From: Phreatobacter sp.
GTDB taxonomy: Bacteria; Pseudomonadota; Alphaproteobacteria; Rhizobiales; Phreatobacteraceae
DNA: 64,000 bases
Direction of reading: 5' to 3'
Assembly: GCF_030691135.1 (NCBI RefSeq)
Contig: NZ_JAUYFA010000089.1
Span: 1 to 64,000, forward strand
Under the pieces are notes generated by a model. It was not told the DNA's origin, did no database searches, and saw only the letters and a program-made list of their open reading frames with translations. Made by a program: the position numbers and the translations under genes. Position 1 is the stretch's first letter. Every line of letters begins with the position of its first letter. Of this stretch, positions 8,814 through 18,033 are shown piece by piece.

Positions 8814-10601
8814 ATGCTGGACCGGACGAACGACGAGACTGCGGCACCGCAGGCGCCTGCGCCCCCTCCACGTCCTCTCCGGCCGTGGGCGCGGTTCGTG
8901 CGCGTTCTCGCCCGCGCCGCGCGCGGGGTGCTGAACCGTTCCTTCTCCAGCCTGACGCGCCGGATCGTCCTGCTCAATCTCGTCGGACTGGTCGCTCTGG
9001 TCTCCGGCATCCTCTGGCTGTCGCAGTTCCGGGAGGGGCTGATTGAATCGCGGGCGCAGAGCCTGCTCGTCCAGGGCGAGATCATCGCCGGCGCCATCGC
9101 GGCCTCGGCCTCCGTCGACGGCCCAGTCATCCCCATCGACCCGGACAAGCTGTTCGAACTGCAGCTCGGCGGCGCGGCCTCCCCCGTCGAGGATTTCGGC
9201 GCCCTGCTCGACTTCCCGATCAATCCGGAGCGCGTCGCGCCGGTGCTTCGGCGGCTGACGGGTCCGACCGGCACCCAGGCCCGCGTCTATGACCGCGAGG
9301 GCAATCTCATCCTCGACAACCGCAACCTCTACGGACGCGGCGACATCCAGACGCTCGATCTGCCGCCGATCGGCACCAAGCCGCCCTTCTACGAGAAGTG
9401 GTGGAACGAGGTCCGCCGCTTCCTGCGCGGCGGCGGCAATTTCCCGCTCTACCGCGATTTCGGGCTGCGCAACGGGCGCAGCTATCCCGAGGTCGTGCAG
9501 GCGCTGAACGGGCAGAAGGTCAGCATGGTCCGCGTCAACGAGAGCGGGGAGCTGATCGTCTCTGTCGCCATTCCGGTGCAGCGCTTCCGCGGCGTTCTCG
9601 GCGTGCTGCTGCTGAACACCCGGGGTGGCGAGATCGACGCCGTGCTCGATGCCGAGCGCTTCCAGGTGCTGCGGGTCTTTCTCGTCGCGGCGCTGGTCAT
9701 GATCGTACTGTCGATCCTGATGGCACGGACCATCGCAGGTCCGGTGCGCAAGCTCGCCGACGGCGCCGAACAGGTGCGCCGGCGCCACCGCTCGCGCGAG
9801 GAGATCCCCGATTTCAGCGAGCGACGCGACGAGATCGGGCATCTGTCGCGGTCGCTCCGCGACATGACGGACGCCCTCTATGCCCGCATCGAGGCCATCG
9901 AGCGCTTCGCCGCCGACGTCGCTCACGAGCTCAAGAACCCGCTGACGTCGCTGCGCTCGGCGGTGGAGACCCTGCCGCTGGCGAAGACGGAGACGTCGCG
10001 CGGGCGGCTGCTGGAAGTCATCCAGCACGATGTCCGCCGCCTCGATCGCCTGATAACCGACATTTCCGACGCCAGCCGGCTCGACGCCGAATTGCAGCGG
10101 CAGGAATCTTCGCAGGTCGACCTCAGCAAGCTCCTCGGCACCCTCGTCACCATCGCCAACGAGGTGCGCAAGCAGGGCCAGGTTCCCGTCCGGCTGCAGT
10201 TCGAGGGCGGCAAGCCTTCGGAATTCGTCGTGCCGGGCCATGACGGCCGCATCAGCCAGGTGGTCACCAACCTGATCGACAATGCCCGCTCCTTCTCGCC
10301 CGCCGACGGCGAGGTCAGGGTGACCGCCAGCAAGCTAAAGGGTCTGATCGAGATCCTCGTCGAGGACGACGGTCCCGGCATCCGCGACGACGCGCTCCAG
10401 CGCATCTTCGAGCGTTTCTACACCGACCGTCCGCATCAGGATTACGGGCAGAATTCCGGGCTCGGCCTGTCGATCTCCAAGCAGATCATCGAGGCCCATG
10501 GCGGCACCATCCGGGCGGAGAACCGTCCGGGCCGGACCGACGAGGACGGGCAGCCGGCGCCGGCCGGCGCGCGGTTCGTCGTCCGTCTGCCGTCCGTCTG
10601 A
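8814..10601 (+). CDS. chvG: Sensor histidine kinase ChvG (ExoS)
   Basis: Membrane sensor kinase for ChvI. With ATG 8814 it has 595 residues: a cytoplasmic Pro-rich N-terminus, TM1 (about 51-70), a periplasmic domain of about 215 residues (bound by the repressor ExoR in rhizobia), TM2 (about 287-306), a HAMP linker, then the kinase. The H-box is FAADVAHELKNPLTSLRS with phosphoacceptor His371; the N-box is TNLIDNARSFSP, G1 is VEDDGPGI and G2 is SGLGLSIS. A GTG at 8784 overlapping the chvI stop is an alternative start, but AAGGAG directly abuts it, and the ATG start better fits the ChvG N-terminus. Confidence 0.96.
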   Translation: MLDRTNDETAAPQAPAPPPRPLRPWARFVRVLARAARGVLNRSFSSLTRRIVLLNLVGLVALVSGILWLSQFREGLIESRAQSLLVQGEIIAGAIAASASVDGPVIPIDPDKLFELQLGGAASPVEDFGALLDFPINPERVAPVLRRLTGPTGTQARVYDREGNLILDNRNLYGRGDIQTLDLPPIGTKPPFYEKWWNEVRRFLRGGGNFPLYRDFGLRNGRSYPEVVQALNGQKVSMVRVNESGELIVSVAIPVQRFRGVLGVLLLNTRGGEIDAVLDAERFQVLRVFLVAALVMIVLSILMARTIAGPVRKLADGAEQVRRRHRSREEIPDFSERRDEIGHLSRSLRDMTDALYARIEAIERFAADVAHELKNPLTSLRSAVETLPLAKTETSRGRLLEVIQHDVRRLDRLITDISDASRLDAELQRQESSQVDLSKLLGTLVTIANEVRKQGQVPVRLQFEGGKPSEFVVPGHDGRISQVVTNLIDNARSFSPADGEVRVTASKLKGLIEILVEDDGPGIRDDALQRIFERFYTDRPHQDYGQNSGLGLSISKQIIEAHGGTIRAENRPGRTDEDGQPAPAGARFVVRLPSV

Positions 10602-10612
10602 GGCGCGCCGCG

Positions 10613-11092
10613 ATGGCGACGATCCACGCCACCGCCGTCCTGATCGGGTCCAAGGCCGTCCTGGTCAGAGGTCCTGCGGGGTCGGGCAAGTCGCGCCTCG
10701 CCCTCGACCTGATCGCCATGGGCGAGGCGGGCCTCATCGTCTTCGCGCGTCTGGTGGCCGACGACCGGGTGCATCTCTCGGTCCATGGCGACCGCCTGGT
10801 CGCGGCCACCCCTGCGCCTCTTGCAGGTCTGGTGGAGCGCCGTGGGCATGGAATCGTGGCTCAGCCGACCGAATCCTGTGCCGTGGTCGGGCTCGTCGTC
10901 GACCTCGATGCGGCCGATGCGGGGCGGATGCCAGACCCTGAAAGCACATCAACGACGCTGTGCGGCGTCACATTGCCGCGCCTGCCCGTGGCGCCCGGCG
11001 CCGACGCGCTGCCGCTGGTTCTGGCCCGATCCTCATGGTGTTCCTCGGCAATTCCGGTCCTTGCTGCATCGCACACATATCGGTATTCTTGA
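10613..11092 (+). CDS. hprK: HPr kinase/phosphorylase, short alphaproteobacterial form
   Basis: Phosphorylates or dephosphorylates the regulatory serine of HPr. This is the short form that contains only the kinase domain (159 residues against about 310 in Firmicutes). Walker A is GPAGSGKS (20-27) and the family motif LVADDRV lies at 47-53; GVTLPRLPV near the end is typical. The start is 11 bases after the chvG stop, so co-transcription is likely. The last 20 or so residues (after LPLVLAR) do not resemble the usual end of the family; either the tail is lineage-specific or the frame is shifted near 11030, which I cannot settle. Confidence 0.92.
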   Translation: MATIHATAVLIGSKAVLVRGPAGSGKSRLALDLIAMGEAGLIVFARLVADDRVHLSVHGDRLVAATPAPLAGLVERRGHGIVAQPTESCAVVGLVVDLDAADAGRMPDPESTSTTLCGVTLPRLPVAPGADALPLVLARSSWCSSAIPVLAASHTYRYS

Positions 11093-11182
11093 AGGACCTG
11101 CCCTTGCGCAAGCTGGCCACATGGTCAAGATATCACCCTTCCGAGTGAGCGAGCGCGCGGTCGGCCGTGCGCGGAGTGCCTG

Positions 11183-11584
11183 ATGATCGGTCTCGTCATC
11201 GTGACGCACGGCCAATTGGCCGTCGAATTCCGGCAGGCCATGGAGCATGTGGTGGGTCCCCAGCGCCAGGTGGAGACGATCGCCATTGGTCCGAGCGACG
11301 ACATGGATCAGCGCCGCCGCGACATCATCGCAGCGGTGGACCATGTCGATTCGGGCGACGGTGTCGCCGTGCTCACCGACATGTTCGGCGGGACGCCCTC
11401 GAACCTCGCCATTTCGGTGATGAGCGGGCGTCCGGTCGAGGTCATCGCCGGCATCAATCTGCCCATGCTGGTGAAGCTCGCCACCGTTCGCGCCGAGAAG
11501 CCGCTGGCGGAGGCCGTGCTCCAGGCTCAGGAGGCTGGGCGCAAATACATCAATATCGCCAGCCGCGTTCTCGCAGGTCATTGA
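11183..11584 (+). CDS. manX: PTS EIIA component, mannose family
   Basis: A 133-residue EIIA-Man domain protein. The phosphoacceptor His9 is in MIGLVIVTHGQLA, and GDGVAVLTDMFGGTPSN and the PVEVIAGINLPML stretch are family landmarks. No EIIB, EIIC or EIID gene is nearby, so it is a free-standing regulatory EIIA as in rhizobia. It lies between hprK and HPr and is expected to take phosphate from HPr. Confidence 0.95.
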   Translation: MIGLVIVTHGQLAVEFRQAMEHVVGPQRQVETIAIGPSDDMDQRRRDIIAAVDHVDSGDGVAVLTDMFGGTPSNLAISVMSGRPVEVIAGINLPMLVKLATVRAEKPLAEAVLQAQEAGRKYINIASRVLAGH

Positions 11585-11681
11585 GGTTCGATGGGCTCGA
11601 TGTCTAGAATGTCGGCGACATGCCCGCATTCGAGGCATTCCTGTCATTTCGATGGCGGGGAGGATCGCAAGGAAGGTCGCC

Positions 11682-12002
11682 ATGGCGCAGGATGAGTTGA
11701 GCGATTCTGCGGATGCACCGGTGGCGGCCGGTACACTTGTCCGCGAGCTGCCCATCCTCAACAAGCGCGGTCTTCATGCCCGCGCCTCCGCCAAGTTCGT
11801 CGCCTGCGCCGACCGGTTCGACGCCTCCATCACGGTGTCACGCGCCGGCGAGATGGTGGACGCCAGTTCGATCATGGGGCTGATGATGCTGGCTGCCGGC
11901 ATCGGCACGTCCATCATACTGACCGCCCGGGGGCCCGAAGCTCCCCAGGCGATCGAGGCCCTCGCGGCGCTCGTTGCCGACCGGTTCGGCGAGGGCGAGT
12001 AG
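11682..12002 (+). CDS. ptsH: Phosphocarrier protein HPr
   Basis: Phosphocarrier of the phosphotransferase relay. It has 106 residues with an N-terminal extension of about 17 residues compared with E. coli HPr. The His phosphorylation site is NKRGLHARASAKF (His32) and the regulatory serine region is VDASSIMGLMML (Ser62/Ser63), the target of HprK. I chose ATG 11682 because AAGGAAGG lies 7-8 bases upstream; an ATG at 11652 in frame lacks this. EI-Ntr (ptsP), needed to charge it, is not in the window. Confidence 0.95.
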   Translation: MAQDELSDSADAPVAAGTLVRELPILNKRGLHARASAKFVACADRFDASITVSRAGEMVDASSIMGLMMLAAGIGTSIILTARGPEAPQAIEALAALVADRFGEGE

Positions 12003-12051
12003 GCGGCCCGCCGCTTGCCTCTGTGTGCCACCCCATGCGATGAGCCGCGCC

Positions 12052-12585
12052 ATGACTGACGTTCCCGAGGCCAATACCACTGCCGAGAAGATCGAGCGCG
12101 TGCTCGAACGCGGCCTGTTCGCCAGCCGCTGGCTGATGGCGCCCTTCTATGTCGGCCTGATGATCGGCCTTCTCGCCCTGATGGTGGTCTTCGTGCGTGA
12201 CCTCGTCGGTTTCATCATCAAGGTACCGACCGCCAAGGAAGCGGACGTCATCCTCGGCATCCTGACCCTGGTCGACCTGTCGCTGGCCGGAAACCTCGTG
12301 ATCATGGTGGTCTTCTCCGGCTATGAGAATTTCGTCTCCAAGATGGAGCATGTGACCCAGAAGGACCGGCCGGAATGGATGGGGTCCATCGACTTCTCGG
12401 CCCTCAAGCTCAAACTGCTCGCCTCGATCGTCGCGATCTCGGCCATCCATCTTTTGAAGGGCTTCATGAACATCGGCGCCATGTCCGACCGCGAAATGAT
12501 GTGGCTCGTCGTCATCCACGTCACCTTCGTCGTCTCGGGCGTGTTCCTGGCGCTGACCGACAGGCTGTCCGGATCCTCCAAGTGA
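12052..12585 (+). CDS. UPF0114 (YqhA/TIGR00645) family membrane protein
   Basis: Inner-membrane protein of unknown function, 177 residues with the start at ATG 12052 (an in-frame ATG at 12040 adds four). It matches the YqhA family by the pattern ASRWLMAPFYVGL near the start, LVDLSLAGNLVIMVVFSGYE in the middle, and IVAISAIHLLKGF near the C-terminal part. Four membrane segments are predicted by eye (about 22-45, 68-90, 122-140, 152-170). The stop overlaps the start of the next gene by one base, so the two are likely translated together. Confidence 0.88.
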   Translation: MTDVPEANTTAEKIERVLERGLFASRWLMAPFYVGLMIGLLALMVVFVRDLVGFIIKVPTAKEADVILGILTLVDLSLAGNLVIMVVFSGYENFVSKMEHVTQKDRPEWMGSIDFSALKLKLLASIVAISAIHLLKGFMNIGAMSDREMMWLVVIHVTFVVSGVFLALTDRLSGSSK

Positions 12586-13295
12586 TGGCCGACTGGCGGT
12601 CCTTCTGGGATGGCGAGCACGCCATCTACGTGAACGACCGCCACAAGGCGGTGCATTATGGTGCCATCGCCGACGGCATTCTCGCCCATGTGGAGGCGGC
12701 CGGTCTCGGCAAGGCAGCCGTCGTTCTCGACTATGCCTGCGGCGAGGCGCTGGAGACCCCGCGGGTCGCTGCGGCCGTCGGCCGGCTGGTCCTGTGCGAC
12801 GGCGCGCCCTCGGTCGTGGCGAAGCTGCGCGCGCGCTTCGGCGGGCTTGCCAACCTCGCCTTCGCCCTGCCGGAGGATCTCGACGGCGTCCTGGCGGCCG
12901 GCACCGCCGACATCGTCGTGGTCTCCTCCCTCATCCAGTATCTGGCGGCCGACGATTTCGTCGCGCTACTCGACCGGTTTCGCGTCATTCTGAAGCCCGG
13001 GGGTCGGCTGGTCGTCGCCGACGTCATCCCGCCCGATGCGGGGATGGTGGCGGATGTCGCCTCGCTGCTGCGCAACGCCATGAGACACGGATATCTGCCG
13101 GCCGCCCTCGTCGGCCTGGTGGCGACCGCCGTGTCGCCCTATCGCCGCATCCGCAGCGAGATCGGCCTTTCGACCTATGCCGAGGCGGACATGGTCGCCC
13201 TGATGGCACGGCACGGCTTCGTGGCGCAGCGCCACCGGCCCAATCTCGGCCTCACGCCGCATCGCATGACCTTCGTCGCGCATCCCGCGGTTTGA
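12585..13295 (+). CDS. Class I SAM-dependent methyltransferase
   Basis: A 236-residue methyltransferase of unknown substrate. The SAM-binding motif I is VLDYACGEALETP (about 48-60), acidic motif II is LVLCDGAP, and motif post-I/IV is DIVVVSSLIQYL, followed by ILKPGGRLVVADVIPP. The start ATG 12585 overlaps the stop of the UPF0114 gene (TGATG). The C-terminal part (about 150-200) has hydrophobic stretches that could touch the membrane or a lipid substrate. A role in lipid, quinone or small-molecule methylation cannot be told apart. Confidence 0.8.
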   Translation: MADWRSFWDGEHAIYVNDRHKAVHYGAIADGILAHVEAAGLGKAAVVLDYACGEALETPRVAAAVGRLVLCDGAPSVVAKLRARFGGLANLAFALPEDLDGVLAAGTADIVVVSSLIQYLAADDFVALLDRFRVILKPGGRLVVADVIPPDAGMVADVASLLRNAMRHGYLPAALVGLVATAVSPYRRIRSEIGLSTYAEADMVALMARHGFVAQRHRPNLGLTPHRMTFVAHPAV

Positions 13296-13365
13296 CTCGC
13301 GGGACCGGTTTCGGCATACCGATCATACCGTTCTTTCAACAGAACGCGTCTGCGCCGGTGACCCG

Positions 13366-14520
13366 ATGAACCCGATCTTTGCCGACCTGCCCACCACCGT
13401 CTTCGAGGTCATGTCGCAGATGGCGCGCGAGACCGGCGCGATCAATCTCGGCCAGGGTTTCCCCGACGACCCCGGCCCGCCGGACGTGCGCCAGAAGGCG
13501 GCCGACGCCGTGCTGACGGGGTGGAACCAGTATCCGCCGATGATGGGACTGCCGGAGCTCCGCCAGGCGGTCGCCGATCACTACCGCCACCACCAGGGCC
13601 TGACGATGGACCCGCAGCAGGAGGTGATGATCACCTCCGGCGCCACCGAGGCCTTGGCCGGCGCGCTCATGGCGCTGATCGAGCCCGGCGACGAGGTCGT
13701 CCTCTTCCAGCCCATGTACGACGCCTACCTGCCGCTGGTGCTGCGCGCCGGCGGCGTGCCGCGCTTCGTGACGCTCCGGCCGCCGCACTGGCGGTTCAGC
13801 GAGGAGGATCTCGCGGCGGTGTTCACCGACCGCACCCGCGTCGTGCTGATCAACAACCCGCTCAACCCGGCCGCCTCGATCTTCCCGCCGGAGGACCTCG
13901 ATCTGCTCGGACGCTTCTGCGAGCGCTTCGGCGCCACCTGCATTTCCGACGAGGTCTGGGAACATGTCATCTTCGACGGACGCCGGCACCTCTCGGTGCT
14001 CGCGGTCGAGTCGCTGAGGAACCGTTCCGTGAAGATCGGCTCGGCCGGCAAGATCTTCTCGCTGACCGGATGGAAGGTCGGCTTCGTCGTGGCCTCCCCG
14101 GCGATCATGAAGGTGCTGTCGAAGGCGCACCAGTTCCTCACCTTCACCACGCCGCCGAACCTGCAGTCCGCCGTCGCCTACGGCCTCACCAAGGACGACG
14201 GCTACTTTGCCGGCATGCGCCAGGACCTGCAGCGGTCGCGCGATCTGTTCCATGCCGGGTTGACGCAGTCGGGCTTCCGCGTCCTGCCGAGCGCGGCCAC
14301 CTATTTCATCAACGTCGATCTGGCGCCGGCAGGCATCCACGACGACGTCGCCTTCTGCAAGGCGCTGGTGAGCGAGCACGGCGTGGCGGCGATCCCGGTC
14401 TCGGCCTTCTATGCGCAGACGCCCGTCACTTCGGTGGTGCGGTTCTGTTTCGCGAAGAAGGACGACACGCTGAACGGCGCGCTGGACCGGCTGGTGAGCG
14501 TCTTCGCCAAGGCGGCGTGA
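13366..14520 (+). CDS. PLP-dependent aminotransferase, class I/II fold
   Basis: A 384-residue fold-type I aminotransferase resembling the methionine/kynurenine aminotransferase group (YbdL and KAT-like). Landmarks are INLGQGFPDDPGPP (26-39), TSGATEALAGAL (90-101), INNPLNPAAS (162-171), the PLP-contacting Asp195, and the Schiff-base Lys229 in SAGKIFSLTGWKVGF. The signature of this group, a long conserved N-terminal GQGFPD, fits better than aspartate aminotransferase proper. The amino donor cannot be fixed from sequence. It stands alone on the plus strand and is convergent with rrf2. Confidence 0.9.
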   Translation: MNPIFADLPTTVFEVMSQMARETGAINLGQGFPDDPGPPDVRQKAADAVLTGWNQYPPMMGLPELRQAVADHYRHHQGLTMDPQQEVMITSGATEALAGALMALIEPGDEVVLFQPMYDAYLPLVLRAGGVPRFVTLRPPHWRFSEEDLAAVFTDRTRVVLINNPLNPAASIFPPEDLDLLGRFCERFGATCISDEVWEHVIFDGRRHLSVLAVESLRNRSVKIGSAGKIFSLTGWKVGFVVASPAIMKVLSKAHQFLTFTTPPNLQSAVAYGLTKDDGYFAGMRQDLQRSRDLFHAGLTQSGFRVLPSAATYFINVDLAPAGIHDDVAFCKALVSEHGVAAIPVSAFYAQTPVTSVVRFCFAKKDDTLNGALDRLVSVFAKAA

Positions 14521-14563
14521 CGCACCAGCGGCCCGGTCCTGCGCGGCACCGGCCGACACGCCG

Positions 14564-14998
14564 TCATGCGGGCTCGAGCAGTCCCGGCGCCGACTCGCGC
14601 GACTCGGCCACCTTGTCGCAGAGGTCGGCGACCGAGATGCGGCCGAGCCGGTCGAAGTAATCCCGCTCGGCCTCCGCCATGGCCGGAACGATGATCGCCT
14701 CGATCAGCGGCGAGATGGCGTCGAAATCGTCGATGCCTGCCCCGACGGCGGTGCGGACGATTTCGGCACAGCTGATGCGATGGCGGTCGCGGGCGACGTC
14801 ATAGCCGCCGCGTGGGCCGCGCATGCCTTTGAGAATGCCTGCCCGGACCAGCGCCTGAAGCAGCGGCTCGAGATGGCGGGGCGGAAGATTGTGGCGTGCG
14901 GCCAGCGCCTTCGCCGACACGGGTGCATGAACCGCGTGTACGGCAATATCGACTACGGCGGCGATCGCCAGCCGGCCACGACGTGACAGGATCGACAT
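14564..14998 (-). CDS. Rrf2 family transcriptional regulator
   Basis: A 144-residue Rrf2-type winged-helix regulator. The DNA-binding region spans about 1-75, with SAKALAARHNLPPRHLEPLL as the recognition part and GGYDVARDRHRIS as the wing. Iron-sulfur members usually have three Cys in the central loop; this protein has only Cys77 and Cys127, so it either ligates a cluster differently or senses something else (the CymR type has none). A hairpin-forming repeat lies just upstream of its start and may be its own operator. Confidence 0.87.
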   Translation of the reverse strand: MSILSRRGRLAIAAVVDIAVHAVHAPVSAKALAARHNLPPRHLEPLLQALVRAGILKGMRGPRGGYDVARDRHRISCAEIVRTAVGAGIDDFDAISPLIEAIIVPAMAEAERDYFDRLGRISVADLCDKVAESRESAPGLLEPA

Positions 14999-15015
14999 GG
15001 GTCCCTCAAATGCTG

Positions 15016-15037
15016 GGGGGTGACGTCGTTCACCCCC
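15016..15037. promoter_or_regulatory. Inverted repeat upstream of the Rrf2 gene
   Basis: GGGGGTGA (15016-15023), CGTCGT, TCACCCCC (15030-15037) is a perfect 8-bp inverted repeat starting 17 bases upstream of the rrf2 start codon. It could be an autoregulatory operator or a leader hairpin. The surrounding 15041-15085 is AT-rich for this genome, which fits a promoter. Confidence 0.45.
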
Positions 15038-15122
15038 TCACGAACAAAATCGCACATCATACAAATCGTAGAAGACCATTTCGTGCATGAGGCCTGTGTC
15101 TGCAACGCAGAGAAGAAAATTC

Positions 15123-15578
15123 TCACCGGCCTGTCGAACCAAGTCCCCCGGAGCCTCTGGCAGTACCGTCCAACGTTTCGACGGCCGTCAGGACCGCTGC
15201 CGTGACCGGGGCAATGATCAGTTGAGCGATCCGTTCACCGCGCGCCAGGGTCACCGGCTCCGTCCCCAGATTGATCAGCAGCACCTTCACTTCGCCGCGA
15301 TAGTCGCAATCGATGGTTCCCGGCGCATTCGCAACTGTGAGACCATGCTTGAAGGCGAGCCCCGATCGCGGCCGCACCTGGCCCTCGTAGCCGGGAGGAA
15401 TGGCCATTTCGAGGCCGGTCGGCACCGCGGCGCGCGCTCCCGGCGCGAGGACCAGTGGCGCGTCCGGGGCGATCGCGGCGACGAGGTCCATGCCGGCCGC
15501 CCCCTCGCTCTGGGCGCGCGGGAGCGGCAGGCCCTCTCCGTGGGGAAGGACCCTGACGGGGATGTCCAGTCTGGTCAT
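15123..15578 (-). CDS. dut: dUTP diphosphatase
   Basis: Hydrolyses dUTP to dUMP, keeping uracil out of DNA and feeding dTMP synthesis. It has 151 residues with all five trimeric dUTPase motifs: AAGMDLVAA (motif 1), [11 protein letters not shown] (2), [17 protein letters not shown] (3), RGERIAQLI (4) and the flexible C-terminal [10 protein letters not shown] (5). The start ATG 15578 overlaps the stop of coaBC in an ATGA, showing translational coupling; coaBC-dut is a common alphaproteobacterial pair. Confidence 0.97.
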   Translation of the reverse strand: MTRLDIPVRVLPHGEGLPLPRAQSEGAAGMDLVAAIAPDAPLVLAPGARAAVPTGLEMAIPPGYEGQVRPRSGLAFKHGLTVANAPGTIDCDYRGEVKVLLINLGTEPVTLARGERIAQLIIAPVTAAVLTAVETLDGTARGSGGLGSTGR

Positions 15579-16786
15579 GATACGGCGATCCGGCGGGCGA
15601 GAAGGGTGACGAGGGCCTCGGCCACGGCATCCTTCGACTGGCGTTCCCAGGTCTCGACGGCGTCGGCGGTGACGATGTGGACGAGGTTCGAGTCGCCGCC
15701 GAACGTGTCGGTCCCGGCCGAGACGTCGTTGGCGACGATGAGGTCGCAGCCCTTGCGGGCGAGCTTGGCGCGCGCATGGGCGAGGACGTTGTCGGTCTCG
15801 GCGGCGAAGCCGACGACGACCTCCGGCCGGCCGGTCGTCCGCCGGGCGATGGTGGCGAGGATGTCCGGGTTCTCGACGAAGGCGAGGCTCGGCGGGCCGC
15901 CGGCGCCCTTCTTGATCTTGCCGCCGGCGATCTCGGCGACGCGCCAGTCGGCGACGGCGGCGGCGAAGACGGCGATGTCGGCCGGCAGGGCCGCCTCGAC
16001 CGCGGCCTGCATCTGCCGGGCGCTTTCGACATGCACGGTCGTCACTCCGACGGGATCGGGCAGGGCGACCGGCCCGGTCACCAGGGTCACCGTCGCGCCG
16101 GCCATGGCGGCAGCACGGGCGATGGCGTGGCCCTGCTTGCCGGAGGAATGGTTGGAGATGTAGCGGACCGGATCGATCGCCTCGCGGGTCGGGCCGGAGG
16201 TCACCACGACATGGCGACCCGTCAGGGGCCGCCCGACGGCGGGGTCTGTCATCAGCGCCTCGATGGCGGCGATGATCTCCGGAACCTCGGCCATCCGGCC
16301 GGGTCCGAACTCGCCGCAGGCCATGGAACCCTTGTTCGGGCCGACGACCGCAACGCCGTCGGCGCGGAGCGTGGCGAGGTTGCGCTGGGTGGCGGCATTC
16401 AGCCACATCCGGACGTTCATGGCGGGGGCGAGGAGGACGCGCTTGTCGGTGGCGAGCAGGGCCGTCGAGGCGAGGTCGTTGGCGTGGCCGTTCGCCATCT
16501 TCGCCATCAGGTCGGCGGTGGCCGGTGCCACGACGAGGAGGTCCGCATCGCGTGACAGTTCGATATGGCCCATGTCGTTCTCATCGGTCAGCGAGAACAG
16601 CTCCTGGAACACCTTGTCGCCGGTGAGCGAGCCGACGGAGAGCGGCGTGACAAATTCGGTGCCGGCCCGCGTCAGGATGGCGCGCACCCGGGCGCCGCGG
16701 TCCTGCAGCCGGCGGATGAGGTCCAGCGACTTGTAGGCGGCGATGCCGCCGCCGATGACGAGAAGAATGCGCTTGCCGACGAGCAT
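15575..16786 (-). CDS. coaBC: Bifunctional phosphopantothenoylcysteine decarboxylase/phosphopantothenate-cysteine ligase
   Basis: Carries out two successive steps of coenzyme A synthesis. The 403-residue protein has the FMN-dependent CoaC domain at the N-terminus ([18 protein letters not shown], the HIEL region, and APAMNVRMW for substrate binding) and the CTP-dependent CoaB domain in the C-terminal half ([28 protein letters not shown], and IKKGAGG). ATG 16786 gives the usual family length; the frame is open 54 bases further without similarity. The last four bases overlap dut. Confidence 0.96.
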   Translation of the reverse strand: MLVGKRILLVIGGGIAAYKSLDLIRRLQDRGARVRAILTRAGTEFVTPLSVGSLTGDKVFQELFSLTDENDMGHIELSRDADLLVVAPATADLMAKMANGHANDLASTALLATDKRVLLAPAMNVRMWLNAATQRNLATLRADGVAVVGPNKGSMACGEFGPGRMAEVPEIIAAIEALMTDPAVGRPLTGRHVVVTSGPTREAIDPVRYISNHSSGKQGHAIARAAAMAGATVTLVTGPVALPDPVGVTTVHVESARQMQAAVEAALPADIAVFAAAVADWRVAEIAGGKIKKGAGGPPSLAFVENPDILATIARRTTGRPEVVVGFAAETDNVLAHARAKLARKGCDLIVANDVSAGTDTFGGDSNLVHIVTADAVETWERQSKDAVAEALVTLLARRIAVS

Positions 16787-16858
16787 GGGTACGAGCCTTC
16801 GAACGAGGCGCGACCCTAGCCGTTGTGTGCTGCGCTGCAAAGTCCGCCGGAGCGGAGC

Positions 16859-17950
16859 CTAATCGGGGCCACCCCTGTCCGGTGTCTGCTCCTCCTCGTC
16901 GGGCAGCGTCTCCGCGAGCATCTGCCAGACGGTGACGAACATGGCCGCGATGAGCGGGCCGACCACGAAGCCGTTGAGGCCGAAGATCTCGATGCCGCCC
17001 AGCGTCGAGATGAGGATGAGGTAGTCGGGCAGCTTGACGTCCTTGCCGACCAGCCGGGGGCGAAGCACGTTGTCGGCGAGGCCGATGACCATGACGCCGA
17101 AGCCGATGAGGACGAAGCCCTGCCAGATGGATCCGGTGGCGAGGAGGTAGATGGCGACCGGACCCCAGACGAGCCCGGCGCCGACCGCCGGGACGAGCGA
17201 GAGAAAGGCCATCAGCGCGGCCCACAGGAGCGGGGAGGGAAGGCCGAGAAGCCAGAAGATGAAGCCACCCAGCGCGCCCTGCAGCAGCGCGATGAGGATG
17301 CCGCCCTTGACCGTCGCCCGGACCACCAGAGTGAACCTGTCGAGGAGCGCGCGGCGGCGATGCGGCTGCAGCGGCAGCCCGTTGGCGATGCGCCGGATCA
17401 GCCGGCCGCCGTCGCGCATCAGGAAGAACAGCAGGTAGAGCATCACGCCGAGGCTGATGACGAAGCCCGCCGTGCCCTGGCCGATGCTCACGGCGCGTGT
17501 GGCGATGGACTGGCTGCTGGCGGTCGCCCAGGACGCGAGCCGCGTCTGGACGTCGTCCGCATTGTAGATGCCGTAGCGTGCGGCGAAATCGGTGACCCAG
17601 GAGGGCAGGCTGGCGATGACGCGGCCGATCAGGGCGCCGACGTCGATGCGGCCGTCCTGGATCGCCGCATAGGTTTCCGCACCCTGCGACACCAGGCTCG
17701 CGCCGATGGCGAGGAAGGGCAGGATGACGATGAGGAGGATGGCCAGCAGGGTGATGACGGCCGCCAGGCTTGGCTTGTCCGGCATCGCCCGCGTGACGCG
17801 TTCGTTGACCGGCGCGAAGACGATGGCGGTGACGACGGCCCACAGGATGGCGCCGAAGAAGGGCCACAGGATCCAGGCGAACAGCAGACTGACGACGCCC
17901 AGCAGCGCCGCGAAACCCACATCGTCGAACTTGCGCATCGTCGCCCTCAT
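16859..17950 (-). CDS. AI-2E family transporter (PerM/TqsA-like permease)
   Basis: Integral membrane protein of the AI-2E exporter family (UPF0118), 363 residues when started at ATG 17950 (a TTG at 17983 is possible). The layout fits: two to three N-terminal membrane segments, a soluble central part (about 90-150), then a C-terminal bundle of five or so segments with family motifs LLFFLMRDGGRL, KGGILIALLQGALGGF, LVPAVGAGLVWGP and DNVLRPRLVGK. The name follows one characterised member; the substrate of most members is unknown. It ends with an acidic tail. Confidence 0.88.
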   Translation of the reverse strand: MRATMRKFDDVGFAALLGVVSLLFAWILWPFFGAILWAVVTAIVFAPVNERVTRAMPDKPSLAAVITLLAILLIVILPFLAIGASLVSQGAETYAAIQDGRIDVGALIGRVIASLPSWVTDFAARYGIYNADDVQTRLASWATASSQSIATRAVSIGQGTAGFVISLGVMLYLLFFLMRDGGRLIRRIANGLPLQPHRRRALLDRFTLVVRATVKGGILIALLQGALGGFIFWLLGLPSPLLWAALMAFLSLVPAVGAGLVWGPVAIYLLATGSIWQGFVLIGFGVMVIGLADNVLRPRLVGKDVKLPDYLILISTLGGIEIFGLNGFVVGPLIAAMFVTVWQMLAETLPDEEEQTPDRGGPD

Positions 17951-18033
17951 GGCGCGCCCCCGCGCGGGGGCCGGATGTTTCAAAACGCACGAGGATGAAA
18001 AAGGAGCCCGGGGGCGGGTGACTTTTTCGCGCG

